Shown here piece by piece: positions 54,161 to 63,630 of a DNA stretch of 64,000 bases (positions are counted from its first letter, which is position 1; the number at the start of each line of letters is the position of its first letter). The stretch covers positions 62,001 to 126,000 of the forward strand of contig CANMLS010000011.1 of the NCBI GenBank assembly GCA_947498785.1, in the 5' to 3' direction. A program made the translations under genes and the position numbers. Below the pieces are notes generated by a model. That model was not told the origin of the DNA. It did not search any database and saw only the letters and a program-made list of their open reading frames with translations. Source of the stretch: an uncultured Aquimarina sp. (lineage in GTDB: Bacteria; Bacteroidota; Bacteroidia; Flavobacteriales; Flavobacteriaceae).

Positions 54161-54549
54161 AATTAAAATAGTTTGTATAATTTGATTCTGCCTTAAACCA
54201 GTGAATTGACACTTAAGGCTTGTGTCATACTTATCAACACTTTTCTTAAAGAATTTTGAAATCAGCGTAGCTTATTTCTACGATTTTAAATTCATATAAA
54301 TCTAGCCAAAAAAAAGAATTCGTGACACTTTATAATCGTTAAAAATTTGCAAATTATACCAACATATCGATAGTAAATATCCTTAAGGTAAGCCTTCAAA
54401 AGAAAGTGATTTTTACAATTTCGATGCAAAATTTGGGGTATTAGTCCTAAGGTTTTAATGAAAAGGGGGATTTTTATAGCAAACTGAAAAAGCTTAAATC
54501 ACTTCAATATTAAACTCATTAACAACAATCTTTATAAAAATAATATATT
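54161..54549. other. Gene-free spacer with two hairpins
   Basis: No coding signal is seen. CCTTAA (54191) and TTAAGG (54213) bracket a hairpin; a longer imperfect one around 54256-54296 (GAATTTTGAAATCAGCGTAG with TCTACGATTTTAAATTC) surrounds a short loop. They may belong to the leader of the Cys-rich peptide mRNA, which is read from this side. Confidence 0.4.
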
Positions 54550-55329
54550 CTACTTTCCAGGAAAGTTTGCCTTACGTTTTTCAAGAAAAGCTGTAGTTCC
54601 TTCTTTAAAATCTTCGGTACCAAAACAGTTGCCAAACTGTTCAATTTCCATTTTAAACCCATTTATTCCATCTTCATAAGCTGCATTAACCGATTTGATC
54701 GCTGCACCAATAGCCACAGAAGAGTTTCTCATAATTTTTCCTGCCAGTTTTTCTGCTAATGGTATTAATTCTTCCTGATTAGTAACATGATTTACCAAAC
54801 CATACTGTGATGCTTGATTAGCATCAATCATCCCTGCGGTCATAATCATTTCCATAGCTCTACCTTTGCCCACTAATTGTGGTAATCGCTGTGTGCCACC
54901 GTACCCTGGGATCACACCCAAGGAAACCTCTGGTAATCCCATTTTTGCATTATCGCTGGCTATTCTAAAATGTGCAGCCATGGCTAATTCTAATCCACCT
55001 CCCAGAGCAAAGCCGTTGACTGCTGCAATGACTGGTGTAGAAAGATTCGCAACAAAATCGAATAATACTTCCTGACCTTTTTCTGCTAACTTTCCTCCTT
55101 CGGTAACCGAAAAATCAGCAAATTCACTAATATCTGCTCCTGCTACAAAAGCCTTTTCTCCAGTTCCCGTTACAATAATAACTTTGGTATCGGGATCCAG
55201 ATCAGCTACTCTAAAAGCAGCATGTAATTCTTGTATTGTTTCTTTATTAAGTGCATTTAGTTTAGACGGGCGATTAATTGTAATCCTTGTAATTCCGTTG
55301 TTTTGAGATGTAAGAATATTGGTGTACAT
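54550..55329 (-). CDS. Enoyl-CoA hydratase/isomerase-family protein, 259 aa
   Basis: ITINRPSKLNALN, then GEKAFVAGADISEF, AAVNGFALGGGLELAMAAHF, the GLPEVSLGVIPGYGGTQRLP oxyanion segment and a final VFLEKR-like end are all typical crotonase-fold motifs. The two Glu used by hydratases (E114 region in GGLELA and E in LPEVSLG) are present, so it probably hydrates enoyl-CoA in fatty acid or amino acid breakdown. It stands alone. Confidence 0.93.
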   Translation of the reverse strand: MYTNILTSQNNGITRITINRPSKLNALNKETIQELHAAFRVADLDPDTKVIIVTGTGEKAFVAGADISEFADFSVTEGGKLAEKGQEVLFDFVANLSTPVIAAVNGFALGGGLELAMAAHFRIASDNAKMGLPEVSLGVIPGYGGTQRLPQLVGKGRAMEMIMTAGMIDANQASQYGLVNHVTNQEELIPLAEKLAGKIMRNSSVAIGAAIKSVNAAYEDGINGFKMEIEQFGNCFGTEDFKEGTTAFLEKRKANFPGK

Positions 55330-55422
55330 GAGAAGTTATTTTCTTTCTCGATTTTACGAGAATATAGTTGTTGTATAGACTAAATTATTTCAAAAATTTA
55401 TGCTTTCAAAAAGACATCTGAT

Positions 55423-56874
55423 TTACTCTTTAGGAAATCTAACTTTAAAAACAGTTCCTTTTTCTTCCTGAGAGGTAAAAGTAATACTTCCGTTATAGGT
55501 TTCCACAATATTTTTTACCATTCCCAATCCTAATCCCATTCCACTTGTCTTTGTCGTAAATTTGGGTTCGAAAATCTTCTTTTTATTTTCCTCATTAATT
55601 CCTATTCCATTATCAGCAACTGTAATCACTACATCATTTCCATCGGTAAAAACATCTACAATAATTTTTGGAATACGATCTTCTGGAATTGCTTGTATTC
55701 CATTCTTTACCAAATTGGTCACTACCCTTATAAGTTGAGTTCTATCAAATTTTGCTATAATTTTTTCTCTTTCTGAAGGGAAAACAATATATCCTTCATT
55801 AAATATATCCAACGCCAATCCTACAATTTTTACCACATCTAGGGTTTCACTTTTTTGAGCAGGCATTTGTGCAAAATTAGAAAACGCAGAAGCTATAGAA
55901 CTCATAGTATCGATTTGTTGAATTAAAGTATCGCTATACTCCTGAATTTTCTGCCCAATATTAGGATCATTAGCATCAAACTTACGTTGAAAGCTCTGAA
56001 CAGTTAACCGCATCGGTGTTAATGGGTTTTTGATTTCGTGCGCTACTTGTTTTGCCATTTCTCTCCATGCTGCTTCTCTTTCACTTTTAGCTAACATAGC
56101 AGCGCTCTCTTCTAATTCATCAATCATACTGTTATACGCATTCACCAAGGAGTAGATTTCATCACTTGCATCTCCAATTTCGATTCTTTTATTTCGTTTA
56201 TCTAGCCGTGTCTGATCTATCGTTTCAGAAATTGTTTTTAAAGATCTTGTAATATATTTAGATAAGAAATAGGCCAAGGCAATTGCAATCAAAAGCATTA
56301 ATAAGTACACTTGCCCTAAACGTTTTAAAAATTCAAACAATTCTCTTGTAATCAGATCATTATCTTCCAAATAAGGAAGGTTAAGTATCGCTAATGGTTT
56401 TGCTTTACGATCAGTTATATAAGTATATGAAGTTAAAAATTTCCCTTCATTTCTCTCTGACTCCACTAGGTATCTTTTATCAAACTGAGAAGCAAGTGTA
56501 TCAATAATCAATGAGTTTAATTGCACTGTATCTTTTATAAAAGCAGCTTCTGACTTGATTAATAGTTTCCCTGAAAGACTATAAATATTAACTGGTAATG
56601 AATGTTCTTCTGAAATCTGATAAATGCGGTTTTTTTCTCTAAAAATCAAAGTTATATTATCTTCTTCGACTGGGTATGTTGTACTCTTTAGAACATTATC
56701 AATAGCAATTTGTATCCGTTCTTCTTTTCTTTCTAAACGCTCTCTATGATACTCTTCTGCCTCTTCTTTATACTGATAAACAGTAACAGCTGCAATCAAT
56801 ATTGAAGCTAGAAAAATCAATAAAGTCATCGAGATAAAAATTCGTGTACGAAGAGAAAGTCTTAGTAGCTTCAT
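55423..56874 (-). CDS. NtrY-like sensor histidine kinase, 483 aa
   Basis: An N-terminal helix (about 11-33), a periplasmic domain (about 35-185), a second helix (189-206), a HAMP linker, H279 in VAHEIKNPLTPMRLT and an HATPase with NLVKNGIQAIP, DNGIGI and GMGLGLGMV. It senses an envelope or periplasmic signal. No response regulator is adjacent; the sigma-54 type regulator is 45 kb away and already has a partner, so it is an orphan. Confidence 0.93.
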   Translation of the reverse strand: MKLLRLSLRTRIFISMTLLIFLASILIAAVTVYQYKEEAEEYHRERLERKEERIQIAIDNVLKSTTYPVEEDNITLIFREKNRIYQISEEHSLPVNIYSLSGKLLIKSEAAFIKDTVQLNSLIIDTLASQFDKRYLVESERNEGKFLTSYTYITDRKAKPLAILNLPYLEDNDLITRELFEFLKRLGQVYLLMLLIAIALAYFLSKYITRSLKTISETIDQTRLDKRNKRIEIGDASDEIYSLVNAYNSMIDELEESAAMLAKSEREAAWREMAKQVAHEIKNPLTPMRLTVQSFQRKFDANDPNIGQKIQEYSDTLIQQIDTMSSIASAFSNFAQMPAQKSETLDVVKIVGLALDIFNEGYIVFPSEREKIIAKFDRTQLIRVVTNLVKNGIQAIPEDRIPKIIVDVFTDGNDVVITVADNGIGINEENKKKIFEPKFTTKTSGMGLGLGMVKNIVETYNGSITFTSQEEKGTVFKVRFPKE

Positions 56875-56977
56875 ATTATTTTTTGAACCATAAAGATAAC
56901 AAATATCGCACCAAAATAGTTGTAAAAAGAAATCTCAAAAAGCTTCGAATTTCCTAAATTTACCTAGCTTTTACTTT

Positions 56978-58669
56978 ATGGACAATTCTACATTACTTTC
57001 TGTGCAAAATCTTTGCGTCTCTTTTTTGTCAGAAGACAAAGAAAATCAAGTTCTATTTGATCTATCTTTTAGTATTCAAAAAAACGAGATATTAGGAGTT
57101 GTAGGAGAATCTGGCAGCGGTAAGTCGGTAGCATCTCTTGCTATTCTTGGCTTACTCCCTAATAAAATTTCACAAATTACCAAAGGAAACATTAATTACG
57201 ACGGTAAATCTTTACTTGATCTTCATAAAAAAGAATATCGATCGATTCGTGGTAATGAGATAGCTATGATTTTTCAGGAGCCTATGAGTTCTTTAAATCC
57301 ATCTATGAAATGTGGAAAACAGGTTGCTGAAATCCTACACCAGCATACCACATTATCCAAAACTGAGATAAAAAACGAGGTACTTTCTTTGTTTAGTAAA
57401 GTAAAACTTCCTGACCCTGATCGTGCTTATACTTCATATCCTCATCAATTAAGTGGTGGTCAAAAGCAACGAATTATGATTGCTATGGCGATTGCATGTA
57501 AACCAAAACTGCTAATTGCTGATGAACCTACCACGGCACTTGATGTTACTGTACAAAAAGAAATTATTGAGTTGCTTAAAAATTTACAGGCGGAATACAA
57601 AATGAGTGTTTTGTTTATTTCACACGATCTATCTCTGGTTTCAGAAATAGCAGATCATGTTCTTGTCATGTATCAAGGGAAAATGGTAGAATATAATACG
57701 ACACACAATATATTTAACAATCCCGAAAAAGAATACACCAAAGCACTTATTAATGCTAGGCCACCAATGGATATCAGGTTTAAAAAACTACCAACTATAG
57801 CCGATTTTCTTGATAATGGTGATAAAGAGCGGGAAGTGATTACTAAAGAAAAACGAGCACAAAATCATCAAAACCTCTATAGTAATCCCCCTCTATTAGA
57901 AGTTCTTAATGTCGAAAAAAGTTATTTTTCTAAAGTAGGTTTATTTGGCAAAGCAGAGTTTAAAGCCGTTGATGATGTAAGTTTTAAATTATACGAAGGA
58001 GAAACCCTTGGGCTTGTAGGAGAATCAGGTTGTGGAAAATCAACTTTGGGAAATACCATTTTACAATTAGACAGAGCAGATAATGGTCAGATTATATATA
58101 AAGGACAAGATATTACGCGATTACCAGGTTCTGCGATAAGATCTCTTCGAAAAGAAATCCAGCTTATATTTCAGGATCCTTTTGCATCCCTTAATCCAAG
58201 AATTACTGTTGGTAAAGCAATCATGGAACCAATGCAAGCTCATAAGTTATATCGGAATGATGTAGAAAGAAAAGAAAAAGTATTAGAGTTACTAAACCGA
58301 GTAAGTCTAAGCGAGGAACATTTTAACCGTTACCCACATGAGTTTAGCGGCGGACAAAGACAACGCATCGGTATTGCCCGAACTATAGCTTTACAGCCCA
58401 AGCTCATTATATGTGATGAATCTGTAAGTGCCCTCGATATATCTGTACAGGCCCAGGTGCTTAATTTATTAAATGAATTAAAAGATAATTTTGGGTTTAC
58501 GTATATCTTTATTTCTCATGATCTTGCTGTGGTAAAATACATGTCTGACCAATTATTAGTTATGAATAATGGTAAAATAGAAGAACAAGGAGATGCAGAT
58601 ACAATATATGAAAACCCACAAAAAGAATATACTAAAAAGTTAATACAGGCCATTCCTGAAAGCAGGTAG
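56978..58669 (+). CDS. Dual-ATPase peptide-type ABC transporter protein, 563 aa
   Basis: Two complete NBDs are fused. NBD1 has GESGSGKS (about 39-46) and LSGGQKQR; NBD2 (from about residue 305) has GESGCGKS and FSGGQRQR, each followed by a Walker B with the D-loop (ALDVT and ALDIS). This layout is that of the oligopeptide/glutathione-type GsiA or YejF proteins. Permeases and binding protein are not next to it. Confidence 0.93.
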   Translation: MDNSTLLSVQNLCVSFLSEDKENQVLFDLSFSIQKNEILGVVGESGSGKSVASLAILGLLPNKISQITKGNINYDGKSLLDLHKKEYRSIRGNEIAMIFQEPMSSLNPSMKCGKQVAEILHQHTTLSKTEIKNEVLSLFSKVKLPDPDRAYTSYPHQLSGGQKQRIMIAMAIACKPKLLIADEPTTALDVTVQKEIIELLKNLQAEYKMSVLFISHDLSLVSEIADHVLVMYQGKMVEYNTTHNIFNNPEKEYTKALINARPPMDIRFKKLPTIADFLDNGDKEREVITKEKRAQNHQNLYSNPPLLEVLNVEKSYFSKVGLFGKAEFKAVDDVSFKLYEGETLGLVGESGCGKSTLGNTILQLDRADNGQIIYKGQDITRLPGSAIRSLRKEIQLIFQDPFASLNPRITVGKAIMEPMQAHKLYRNDVERKEKVLELLNRVSLSEEHFNRYPHEFSGGQRQRIGIARTIALQPKLIICDESVSALDISVQAQVLNLLNELKDNFGFTYIFISHDLAVVKYMSDQLLVMNNGKIEEQGDADTIYENPQKEYTKKLIQAIPESR

Positions 58670-58723
58670 ATACATTTTCATGTAACATCATAACCAAAGT
58701 AAAAAACAGCGATTCATTCTGCT

Positions 58724-59761
58724 CTATAAAATTTCTTCTAAATTAAGACCCAACGATACACGCAACTTTTCTCGTATTGGATTCTCTTCTTCTGATAGCC
58801 CTAATAAACAAGCAACGTCTAAATCAACATATTTTACTTTTAAACCAGTGCCTATTGTGATAAAAGAATCTGTTAATCGATTTATACCATGTGAATAACC
58901 ACTTCTTGCTATTAATTTTTCTTCATACGTATACTCTAAACCCAATGCTATAACCGATCCTTCTATACCAAAATCAAGTTTTTCTCCATTAGCATTCTCA
59001 ACATATGAATCAAGTAACGTTTTATACTCTGTAGTAATCCCAAGTATTTTGTCTTGGTTAAAAATAAAGTCAAAGCCTGTTCCTATACTTACAGTAGAAG
59101 GAGCATAAATTTCAATAGACTTATTGTCATTTAAAGACCTCCTTCTTAGGTTAGAAAAATGAAACCCTGCCCTCCAGCTACCATTAAATTTCTTGTAAGC
59201 TATTTCATTTCCGTGATAGAATCCAGAAATATCGATACCATATAAATTTGATACATCACTAAAATCATCTAAAATAGAAACCTTACCTTCCATTAAAATA
59301 AAACGACCTCCAACCGACATGGCAAGTGTATTACTCAATCTTAGCGTATAAGACCCATCTATAGATAGTTCTAGAGCTCTTTGAATCGTTGTTGTTCTGA
59401 ATGCGATAAATCGATTAAATTTATAAGCATAACCTCTAAAACCTAAGCCGTACGCACTACGAGTATTAAGTTTATTATAAAAACTTAGATTTGATTGACT
59501 AAACTCGCTAAACTTTTGGTCATTTCCAAGAATTTGAGTAATTCCTATTTCACATGTTTTATCAGAAAACACATGTTTTGCGGGATTCCAAAATTGAGAA
59601 AAAGCATCGACAGATGTAGCTACTCCTATATCACCCTTACCAGCTGCTCTAGCATCTGTTGCAATACTAATAAAATTATCTCTTACTGTGGTCACATTAT
59701 TCTGTTGAGCAGACAAACAGCCGAAACATATTAAAGTGGATATGAAAACATTTTTTCTCAT
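58724..59761 (-). CDS. porV: PorV-family outer membrane protein (type IX secretion)
   Basis: The signal peptide ends CLSAQQ. The mature N-terminus FISIATDARAAGKGDIGVAT and SVDAFSQFWNPAKHVFS is the PorV/LptO signature, followed by alternating beta strands of a FadL-like barrel and EENPIREKLRVSLGLNL. Type IX secretion exports CTD-bearing proteins in Bacteroidota, and PorV shuttles them for attachment. It stands alone here. The 345 aa are a little short for PorV. Confidence 0.85.
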   Translation of the reverse strand: MRKNVFISTLICFGCLSAQQNNVTTVRDNFISIATDARAAGKGDIGVATSVDAFSQFWNPAKHVFSDKTCEIGITQILGNDQKFSEFSQSNLSFYNKLNTRSAYGLGFRGYAYKFNRFIAFRTTTIQRALELSIDGSYTLRLSNTLAMSVGGRFILMEGKVSILDDFSDVSNLYGIDISGFYHGNEIAYKKFNGSWRAGFHFSNLRRRSLNDNKSIEIYAPSTVSIGTGFDFIFNQDKILGITTEYKTLLDSYVENANGEKLDFGIEGSVIALGLEYTYEEKLIARSGYSHGINRLTDSFITIGTGLKVKYVDLDVACLLGLSEEENPIREKLRVSLGLNLEEIL

Positions 59762-59826
59762 AATTTTAGTTACACTACATTGTATAGCAGTTTACCTCTC
59801 TAGGTAAACAACACCATAGATACCAT

Positions 59827-61239
59827 CTAATTGTTTAGCAATTCTAAAGCACGTTCTATTCCACTATCTTTTTCTTCTTGAAAATCTAAAGTTGACAAAA
59901 ATGACACTCGATTTTCTTGATTATCAGGTCCAATTCCAATAGCTTCAAATACTTCTCCTTGCGCATCACTATATATTTCGTTTGATAATCCTATTTCTGC
60001 TCCATTAGGTAATACATGTGTAAGAATAGTAGAAAAAGCGCCAGCTGTATTTTCTCCTACTATGGTTACATATGGTAAATCTTTTACACATAGCGCAAAA
60101 AGTTCTGCAGCACTTATTGCAGCAGGACTTGTAAGTAATACAATATCTCCCGTGAATTGAAAATCCCCTTGTGGCCCAACAGAAAAGGGTTTATTTTCTG
60201 TAAAACCGTCACCTAATCTAGCTTTTTTATAATATGAAACTCGCTCCTGATCCATAAAACGGGATACCATATTTAAAGCTACAGTATCATATCCTCCATC
60301 GTTAAAACGCATATCGAGAATTAGTTTAGAAACCCCAGATTCTTTAAGGTTATTCATTATCGTATCTAAAACAGTATTTAATGCAGATAATTCATTATTA
60401 AAATTTGTTCCATATCCTTCCATGGCCGAAACAAGAATATACCCAACATCATCATTAATTAACCCCCATATAATCTTCTCTCTCTCATCTATTTCAAAAT
60501 CTCCTCCTAAATATTTTGCTACTATTGTTATCGCTTTTTGATTGAAAAGAGCATCATAATCATCGCCATTTTCTATGATAAGATCTCCACTTAGGTTAGC
60601 ATTTAATCTTTCATATAATTTAGGATTTCCTGATTCAATTTGAATAGCATTATTTTCATCTGTAATACTTACATGACCATCTTCTAATAAAAAGACTAAC
60701 TCTTCTAAAGTATCATAAAAATTTTCTGCTGTTATTTGATCTCGTAAACCTTCATATTGAGACCAATCAATATTTCTTGTTTCAAAAAAAGCATAATAAT
60801 CATTAAAGATATTCCAGAAATGATCAAAATTTACTTGAGGGTCTTCTGTGTCAGAAATTTGATCAGGTAGGCAGTTTGGATTCTGATTTGGTAATCGAAC
60901 AAATTTTATTTCAGAATCTGATAATTCTGAAGAGGCAACAAGTTCATTTTCGCTGATAAGATCAAAGTCAAATCCAAAGAAATCCTGAAGAACAAAATCA
61001 TCGTTTTGAATTGAGCAACCAGCAGCATTTGTGTTGTAAAACACATCATTTCCATCGGTAAATTCAAAAATCCAACCTTTATCTGCTATTGACCAAAATC
61101 CATTGATCGAATCTTGTGGTGTAGCAGGCATGTCATCATCAGATTGACAAGCGGTAAAAATTAATAAAATGAGTATTAGCAAACACGCATTAACATACTT
61201 TATTGTTTCTGTTTTTATGTTGATATATGAATTCATCAT
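59827..61239 (-). CDS. S41-family peptidase lipoprotein, 470 aa
   Basis: The ATG at 61239 is preferred, giving a signal with lipobox FTAC. A C-terminal tail-specific protease domain follows: KLILDMRFNDGGYDTVALN, the catalytic Ser in SPAAISAAELFAL and GENTAGAFSTILTH. An N-terminal lipocalin-like domain is visible in SINGFWSIADKGWIFEF. It probably cleaves proteins in the periplasm. The usual Ser/Lys dyad is approximated: Ser in SxxxSAAE and the Lys is not assigned. Confidence 0.85.
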   Translation of the reverse strand: MMNSYINIKTETIKYVNACLLILILLIFTACQSDDDMPATPQDSINGFWSIADKGWIFEFTDGNDVFYNTNAAGCSIQNDDFVLQDFFGFDFDLISENELVASSELSDSEIKFVRLPNQNPNCLPDQISDTEDPQVNFDHFWNIFNDYYAFFETRNIDWSQYEGLRDQITAENFYDTLEELVFLLEDGHVSITDENNAIQIESGNPKLYERLNANLSGDLIIENGDDYDALFNQKAITIVAKYLGGDFEIDEREKIIWGLINDDVGYILVSAMEGYGTNFNNELSALNTVLDTIMNNLKESGVSKLILDMRFNDGGYDTVALNMVSRFMDQERVSYYKKARLGDGFTENKPFSVGPQGDFQFTGDIVLLTSPAAISAAELFALCVKDLPYVTIVGENTAGAFSTILTHVLPNGAEIGLSNEIYSDAQGEVFEAIGIGPDNQENRVSFLSTLDFQEEKDSGIERALELLNN

Positions 61240-61353
61240 AGTTTTATTTTTGAAATTATTATAGTTGAAAATTGTAACGTTTGATCGTCTATTCAAAAAA
61301 CACTTGATCCAAAGAAAACGGTATTCTGTGCTATTTAAAGATTATGAAAATTG

Positions 61354-61657
61354 CTAAAAACGATATCCAATATTGCCATCTATTCTTTTATTTTTATCAG
61401 CCGTTTTTTTAGATTGTAATACCAACGAGATTCTAATGCTATTACAGGTTTAATATTTGATGTATTAAGGCCTCCAAAACCTATTTCACTTCGTAATGCA
61501 ATTTGATTTGATAATTTTAATTCATTGTGCGCCCATATACCTAATAATCCTGTTTGAATACCAAAACTGATTTTTCTACCGATATGTCTTTTTCATTTTG
61601 AGAAAACCCTAAATAAGAACTCATTGCTAAAAAGGAGGCAAAAACTATTTTAGTCAT
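61354..61657 (-). pseudogene. Degenerate outer membrane beta-barrel gene
   Basis: From the ATG at 61657: MTKIVFASFLAMSSYLGFSQ (signal peptide), then a frameshift near 61580. In another frame the DNA reads GRKISFGIQTGLLGIW, SEIGFGGLNTSN, VIALESRWYYNLKK, and a second shift near 61405 leads to DKNKRIDGNIGYRF before TAG at 61354. The pattern is an outer membrane beta-barrel gene with two indels. It lies between the S41 and AraC genes. Confidence 0.6.
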
Positions 61658-61759
61658 TATTATGTTTTTTTGATTAACCGAAGTAAAAGTATCTGAATCA
61701 AAAAAATAAAAATGCAATTTTAGAATTGTAGAAGTCCTAATACGGGATAATTATATAAA

Positions 61760-62854
61760 TTAGGACTGTTTTTGGAGCTTCCTATAAACACCAGGCGATA
61801 TTCCTTCACTGGTTTTGAAAGTACTATAAAAAACACTTTTAGATTTAAAACCAGCCTCCATACCAATCGCCTCAACAGAATACTTATCAAATACTGGATT
61901 ATGCAACAAGTTTTTAGCCGCTTCAATTCGATATTCATTTACAAATTGAGTCACACTCTTGTTAAACTCCTGATTTATGATTTGCGATAAATATCTTTCG
62001 CTAGTTTCTAGTCGATTTGCCAGATCTGATCTGCTTAAAAGAGGGTTTTTATACAGTTCTTCTTTATCCATCACTTCATATAATTGATTGATAATTTTGG
62101 AAACTGTAGTTTCGTTTATTTTCTTTTTTGTCTGAGTGCTATTTGTCGTTTTTAAAGCTAAATATTGGTGTATTTCGTCTTTTTGGACTACTAGCTGTAG
62201 TCTGAACACTCCATAATACAATATCCACCACGATAAAAAGGAAAGTAGTATCCATAGAAAATTTGTAGTATGTTCAGAATTCAACAAATGAAATTCTATA
62301 TTAGACAAAAGCCAAATGATAATGATGCATATCAGAAAAAGGTTAAGTCTTAACAACCAACACCTTTTCTCTTCTGAAATAGTATTAGAACCTTTTATTA
62401 AATACCTCCCCCAAAAGATTAAAAACACATTATAAACAAAGGATACATTATCCTTAATAAAATATGTCAGAATATCAAAATCTGAATTATAAAGGTTAAA
62501 AACATAATCTAAACAAGAAATAAGAGCTTCAATAATCAAAGAGATAAAGAAAGGAAAGTAAAGCCATTTATACCAACTTTTTTTAAGGTACTTATGCTGA
62601 ATTTGAATTAGAAAATAGGTGAATAAAGTAACTGCAACTAGAAAATCCAACATAATACTGTTTAAAAATTCCAAAACGACATTTTCTGTATTAGACCACC
62701 CTAAAAAGGTTAAACTTGTTAGTAAGAATAGTGATAGAGAGAGATAGTTATTTGCGCGATTCTTATAAAAAGAAGTAGTGACTAATGAGATACTCATAAA
62801 ATATCCTATAATTCCACTAGCAATAATTGCAAAATCTAATATCGTTTTATTCAA
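61760..62854 (-). CDS. AraC-family regulator with membrane sensor domain, 364 aa
   Basis: Seven hydrophobic helices (about residues 5-225) precede an AraC HTH (SRSDLANRLETSERYLSQII and AGFKSKSVFYSTFKTSEG). It has the same plan as the 40813-41826 gene. It is divergent from nothing obvious; a 770-bp spacer follows. Its target could be the S41 or PorV genes downstream, but there is no direct evidence. Confidence 0.87.
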   Translation of the reverse strand: MNKTILDFAIIASGIIGYFMSISLVTTSFYKNRANNYLSLSLFLLTSLTFLGWSNTENVVLEFLNSIMLDFLVAVTLFTYFLIQIQHKYLKKSWYKWLYFPFFISLIIEALISCLDYVFNLYNSDFDILTYFIKDNVSFVYNVFLIFWGRYLIKGSNTISEEKRCWLLRLNLFLICIIIIWLLSNIEFHLLNSEHTTNFLWILLSFLSWWILYYGVFRLQLVVQKDEIHQYLALKTTNSTQTKKKINETTVSKIINQLYEVMDKEELYKNPLLSRSDLANRLETSERYLSQIINQEFNKSVTQFVNEYRIEAAKNLLHNPVFDKYSVEAIGMEAGFKSKSVFYSTFKTSEGISPGVYRKLQKQS

Positions 62855-63101
62855 TCTTTGTAGAAATTAATTATGCTCAAATTATTGTTAATGTCAGTTT
62901 CTCTAAAAACCTTGTTTTTGTTTTTAGGATAAATATAAATTGATTTGCTAGTTTTTTTTATATATCAATTAACTTATTAGGGATTTGAACTATACTGAAT
63001 TAAGGTTATTGTGATACTTTTAGAAACTATTCTCTATCTGAACCCTATAAATTTTTAAGCGTCGTAATCATTTAATCGGTCGAAAAATATATATAAATAA
63101 A

Positions 63102-63134
63102 AAACCTGTTAAGCCGCGTAAGTCTAACAGGTTT
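63102..63134 (-). terminator. Rho-independent terminator
   Basis: AAACCTGTTA and TAACAGGTTT form a 10-bp stem; on the minus strand the hairpin is followed by TTTTATTTAT. It ends a transcript that would include the small frame at 63180-63281. Confidence 0.8.
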
Positions 63135-63179
63135 AATTCATCGCGACTTGGGGAGGTGCGACTGATTAACAACAAAAAA

Positions 63180-63281
63180 TCACATCATCAAAAATACTTT
63201 CTTCGCAACATATGCACAATTAGAAATCAATTCCATTGTAGGCTTGATTGATCTCTGAATACGATTTATACGTTTTCTCAT
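63180..63281 (-). CDS. Possible 33-aa basic peptide
   Basis: The frame MRKRINRIQRSIKPTMEL and ISNCAYVAKKVFLMM is basic at the start and ends 46 bp before a strong terminator, which suggests a small transcript. Another frame of the same DNA encodes a Cys-rich run without an ATG. Whether either is translated is open. Confidence 0.25.
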   Translation of the reverse strand: MRKRINRIQRSIKPTMELISNCAYVAKKVFLMM

Positions 63282-63630
63282 AATAGGGGAAACTTGTGTG
63301 GGTTAATAATTTATTTCAATCTCAAAAAACAATGTTTATCGGGGCACTCTTTTTTAAGGGGACACTAATATGCAAATTATTTTCAATAATAGCGTTTAAA
63401 TACGTAATAAATCGATAAAATGCACAAAATTTTAACATTTCAAACCTTGTATCTAATTTTTAAAGGTTAAAGTAAAGGTTTAAGGTGTCAAAAAACTATC
63501 AGTGACGTAGTCTTTTTCTTTCAAAAAAAGATAAATCGACACTATAATCTATCCAACGTTTTTTTTGTTGATTTATTATTCGTAAACCTTTAATTATTAT
63601 TCGTTAAGATACTAGAAGAATTAGATTGAA

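Larger units (their letters stand above)
62855..63630. other. Long gene-poor spacer
   Basis: No conserved gene is seen. It holds the terminator hairpin (63102-63134), a 33-codon minus-strand frame (63180-63281), and a 20-bp relative of the 27-bp repeat (62990-63009). TTTTTTGACACCTTAAACC on the minus strand near 63501 is promoter-like but not decisive. Confidence 0.4.
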
